Below are positions 63,290 to 64,000 of a stretch of DNA of 64,000 nt, in pieces (the first letter of the stretch is position 1; the number at the start of each line of letters is the position of its first letter). The notes below the pieces were generated by a model that saw only the letters and a list, made by a program, of their open reading frames with translations, had not been told where the DNA came from and made no database searches. Both the position numbers and the translations under genes were made by a program. Source of the stretch: Frigidibacter mobilis (GTDB taxonomy: Bacteria; Pseudomonadota; Alphaproteobacteria; Rhodobacterales; Rhodobacteraceae); the NCBI RefSeq assembly GCF_001620265.1, contig NZ_CP012661.1:4229001-4293000 (forward strand), read 5' to 3'.

Positions 63290-64000
63290 ATGACCGACAT
63301 CGCCTTGGCCGAAGAAAACGCCCGCCTGAAGGCGCGCCTCGCGGAAACCGAGGCTGCGCTGGAAGATGCGGTCGAGGCGCAGCGGCGGTTGGAAAGTATT
63401 GTCGGCGAATTGCGTCGCGAGAAGTTCGGCCCCCGGTCGGAAAAGCTCGACCCCGAGCAGTTCAACCTGCCGCTCGAAGATGTCGAGGTTGCGCAGGGCA
63501 TCCTCGAGGCGGCTCAGGAGAGGGCACGGCGCGCGCTGAAGGGCAACAGCCCTGCCGAACGCAGCCCGAGAAATCGTAACCGTGGCCATCTTCCGAAGCA
63601 TCTGCCCGGATCGAGCGGGTCATCGAGCCCGAAAGCACGCTGTGTCCCTGTGGTTGCGGCGTGATGGCCCGGATCGGCGAAGACGTCTCAGAGCGCCTCG
63701 ATGCCGTGCCCGCACAACTGCGCGTGCTGGTCACGCGGCGCCCCAAATATGCTTGCCGACGCTGCTCCGCCGCGGTAGCTCAGGCCCATGCGCCGGAGCA
63801 CGTCGTTCCCGGTGGACTGCCCACCGAGGCACTGATCGCCCAGGTCATGGTGGCGAAGTTCGGCGACCATCTGCCGTTTTACCGGCAGGCCGAGATCTAC
63901 ACCCGACAGGGGATCACGCTCGACCGCGCCACCTTGGGAAACTGGGTCGGCCGCGCCTGCTTCCACCTGCGCCCCATCGTCGATCACCTGCGGGAAAGCC
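63290..64000 (+). pseudogene. IS66-family transposase TnpC, partial, one apparent frameshift
   Basis: From ATG 63290 (MTDIALAEENARLKARLAET) come a coiled coil and the IS66 signature LRREKFGPRSEKLDPEQFNL. The frame breaks at the C3 run 63605-63607; adding one C gives LPRIERVIEPESTLCPCGCG, the zinc-finger region, followed by RLDAVPAQLRVLVTRRPKYA, GGLPTEALIAQVMVAKFGDH and LPFYRQAEIYTRQGITLDRA. The DDE catalytic domain lies past the window edge. The single-base loss resembles the other indels here, so the element might be intact. Confidence 0.85.

Larger units (their letters stand above)
63113..64000 (+). mobile_element. IS66-family element, 5'-truncated and running off the window
   Basis: Directly after the IS3 right end come the tail of an IS66 tnpB gene and then tnpC. 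The IS66 left end, tnpA and most of tnpB are missing, so the IS3 element inserted into or deleted part of this element. The right end lies beyond 64000. Confidence 0.88.

Overview
The window is high-GC bacterial DNA with alphaproteobacterial gene content, most likely Rhodobacteraceae (Rhodobacter/Paracoccus-like). The signs are an adjacent MarR regulator and OmpR-type response regulator resembling PetP/PetR, the kdsD-lptC-lptA-lptB-rpoN-hpf-ptsN order, a divergent ohr/ohrR pair, and IS3 and IS66 elements of types common in that group. There is no rRNA and no CRISPR array; one tRNA (Leu, CAG) is present.

Layout. 1-2.7 kb: 5' end of an adenine deaminase-like gene, a topoisomerase IB, a SelT/W-like protein and an SDR. 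2.7-7.1 kb: an MFS exporter, then the isoprenoid block xseB-ispA-dxs. 7.3-16.6 kb: an accessory iron-chelate locus made of an ABC importer, a siderophore-interacting reductase, an IclR regulator, a TonB-dependent receptor and an NtaA/DszA-type flavin monooxygenase. 16.6-22.8 kb: petR/petP-like regulators, ilvE, ohr/ohrR, queG, a GST and mtgA. 23.1-30.4 kb: gltB and gltD, separated by a GFA-family gene and a secreted protein of unknown function. 30.5-38.8 kb: uppP, an NDUFA9-like protein, tRNA-Leu, an RNase D-like nuclease, then kdsD-lptCAB-rpoN-hpf-ptsN. 38.8-50.2 kb: a surface-glycan block (tandem sulfotransferase, four glycosyltransferases, galE, galU, kdsB, a PAP phosphatase and an ABC-2 permease). 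50.2-61.6 kb: alkB, dnaK-dnaJ, radC, an unknown exported protein, secA, a parvulin and argJ. 61.6-64 kb: a truncated gene, an intact IS3-family element and an IS66 element that runs off the window.

How the parts fit. KdsD and KdsB are two steps of Kdo supply, LptC/A/B export LPS, and the glycan block plus permease would make and export a surface polysaccharide. The sulfotransferase uses PAPS and yields PAP, which a CysQ-type phosphatase removes, so a sulfated glycan is plausible. The iron locus could import a ferric chelate and then oxidise the ligand inside the cell; it has an 18-nt perfect palindrome lying in two overlapping divergent promoters.

Two cautions and one novelty. Seven genes carry nine apparent single-base deletions, mostly in G/C runs, and a 16-nt Illumina adapter sequence sits at 10356-10371, so assembly error must be considered before calling anything a pseudogene. 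The most unusual non-coding signal is a three-copy, exactly 11-nt-phased hexamer array (CCATAY-like), found in the same orientation about 80-100 nt upstream of three start codons: the adenine deaminase-like gene, the operon carrying gltB, and radC.
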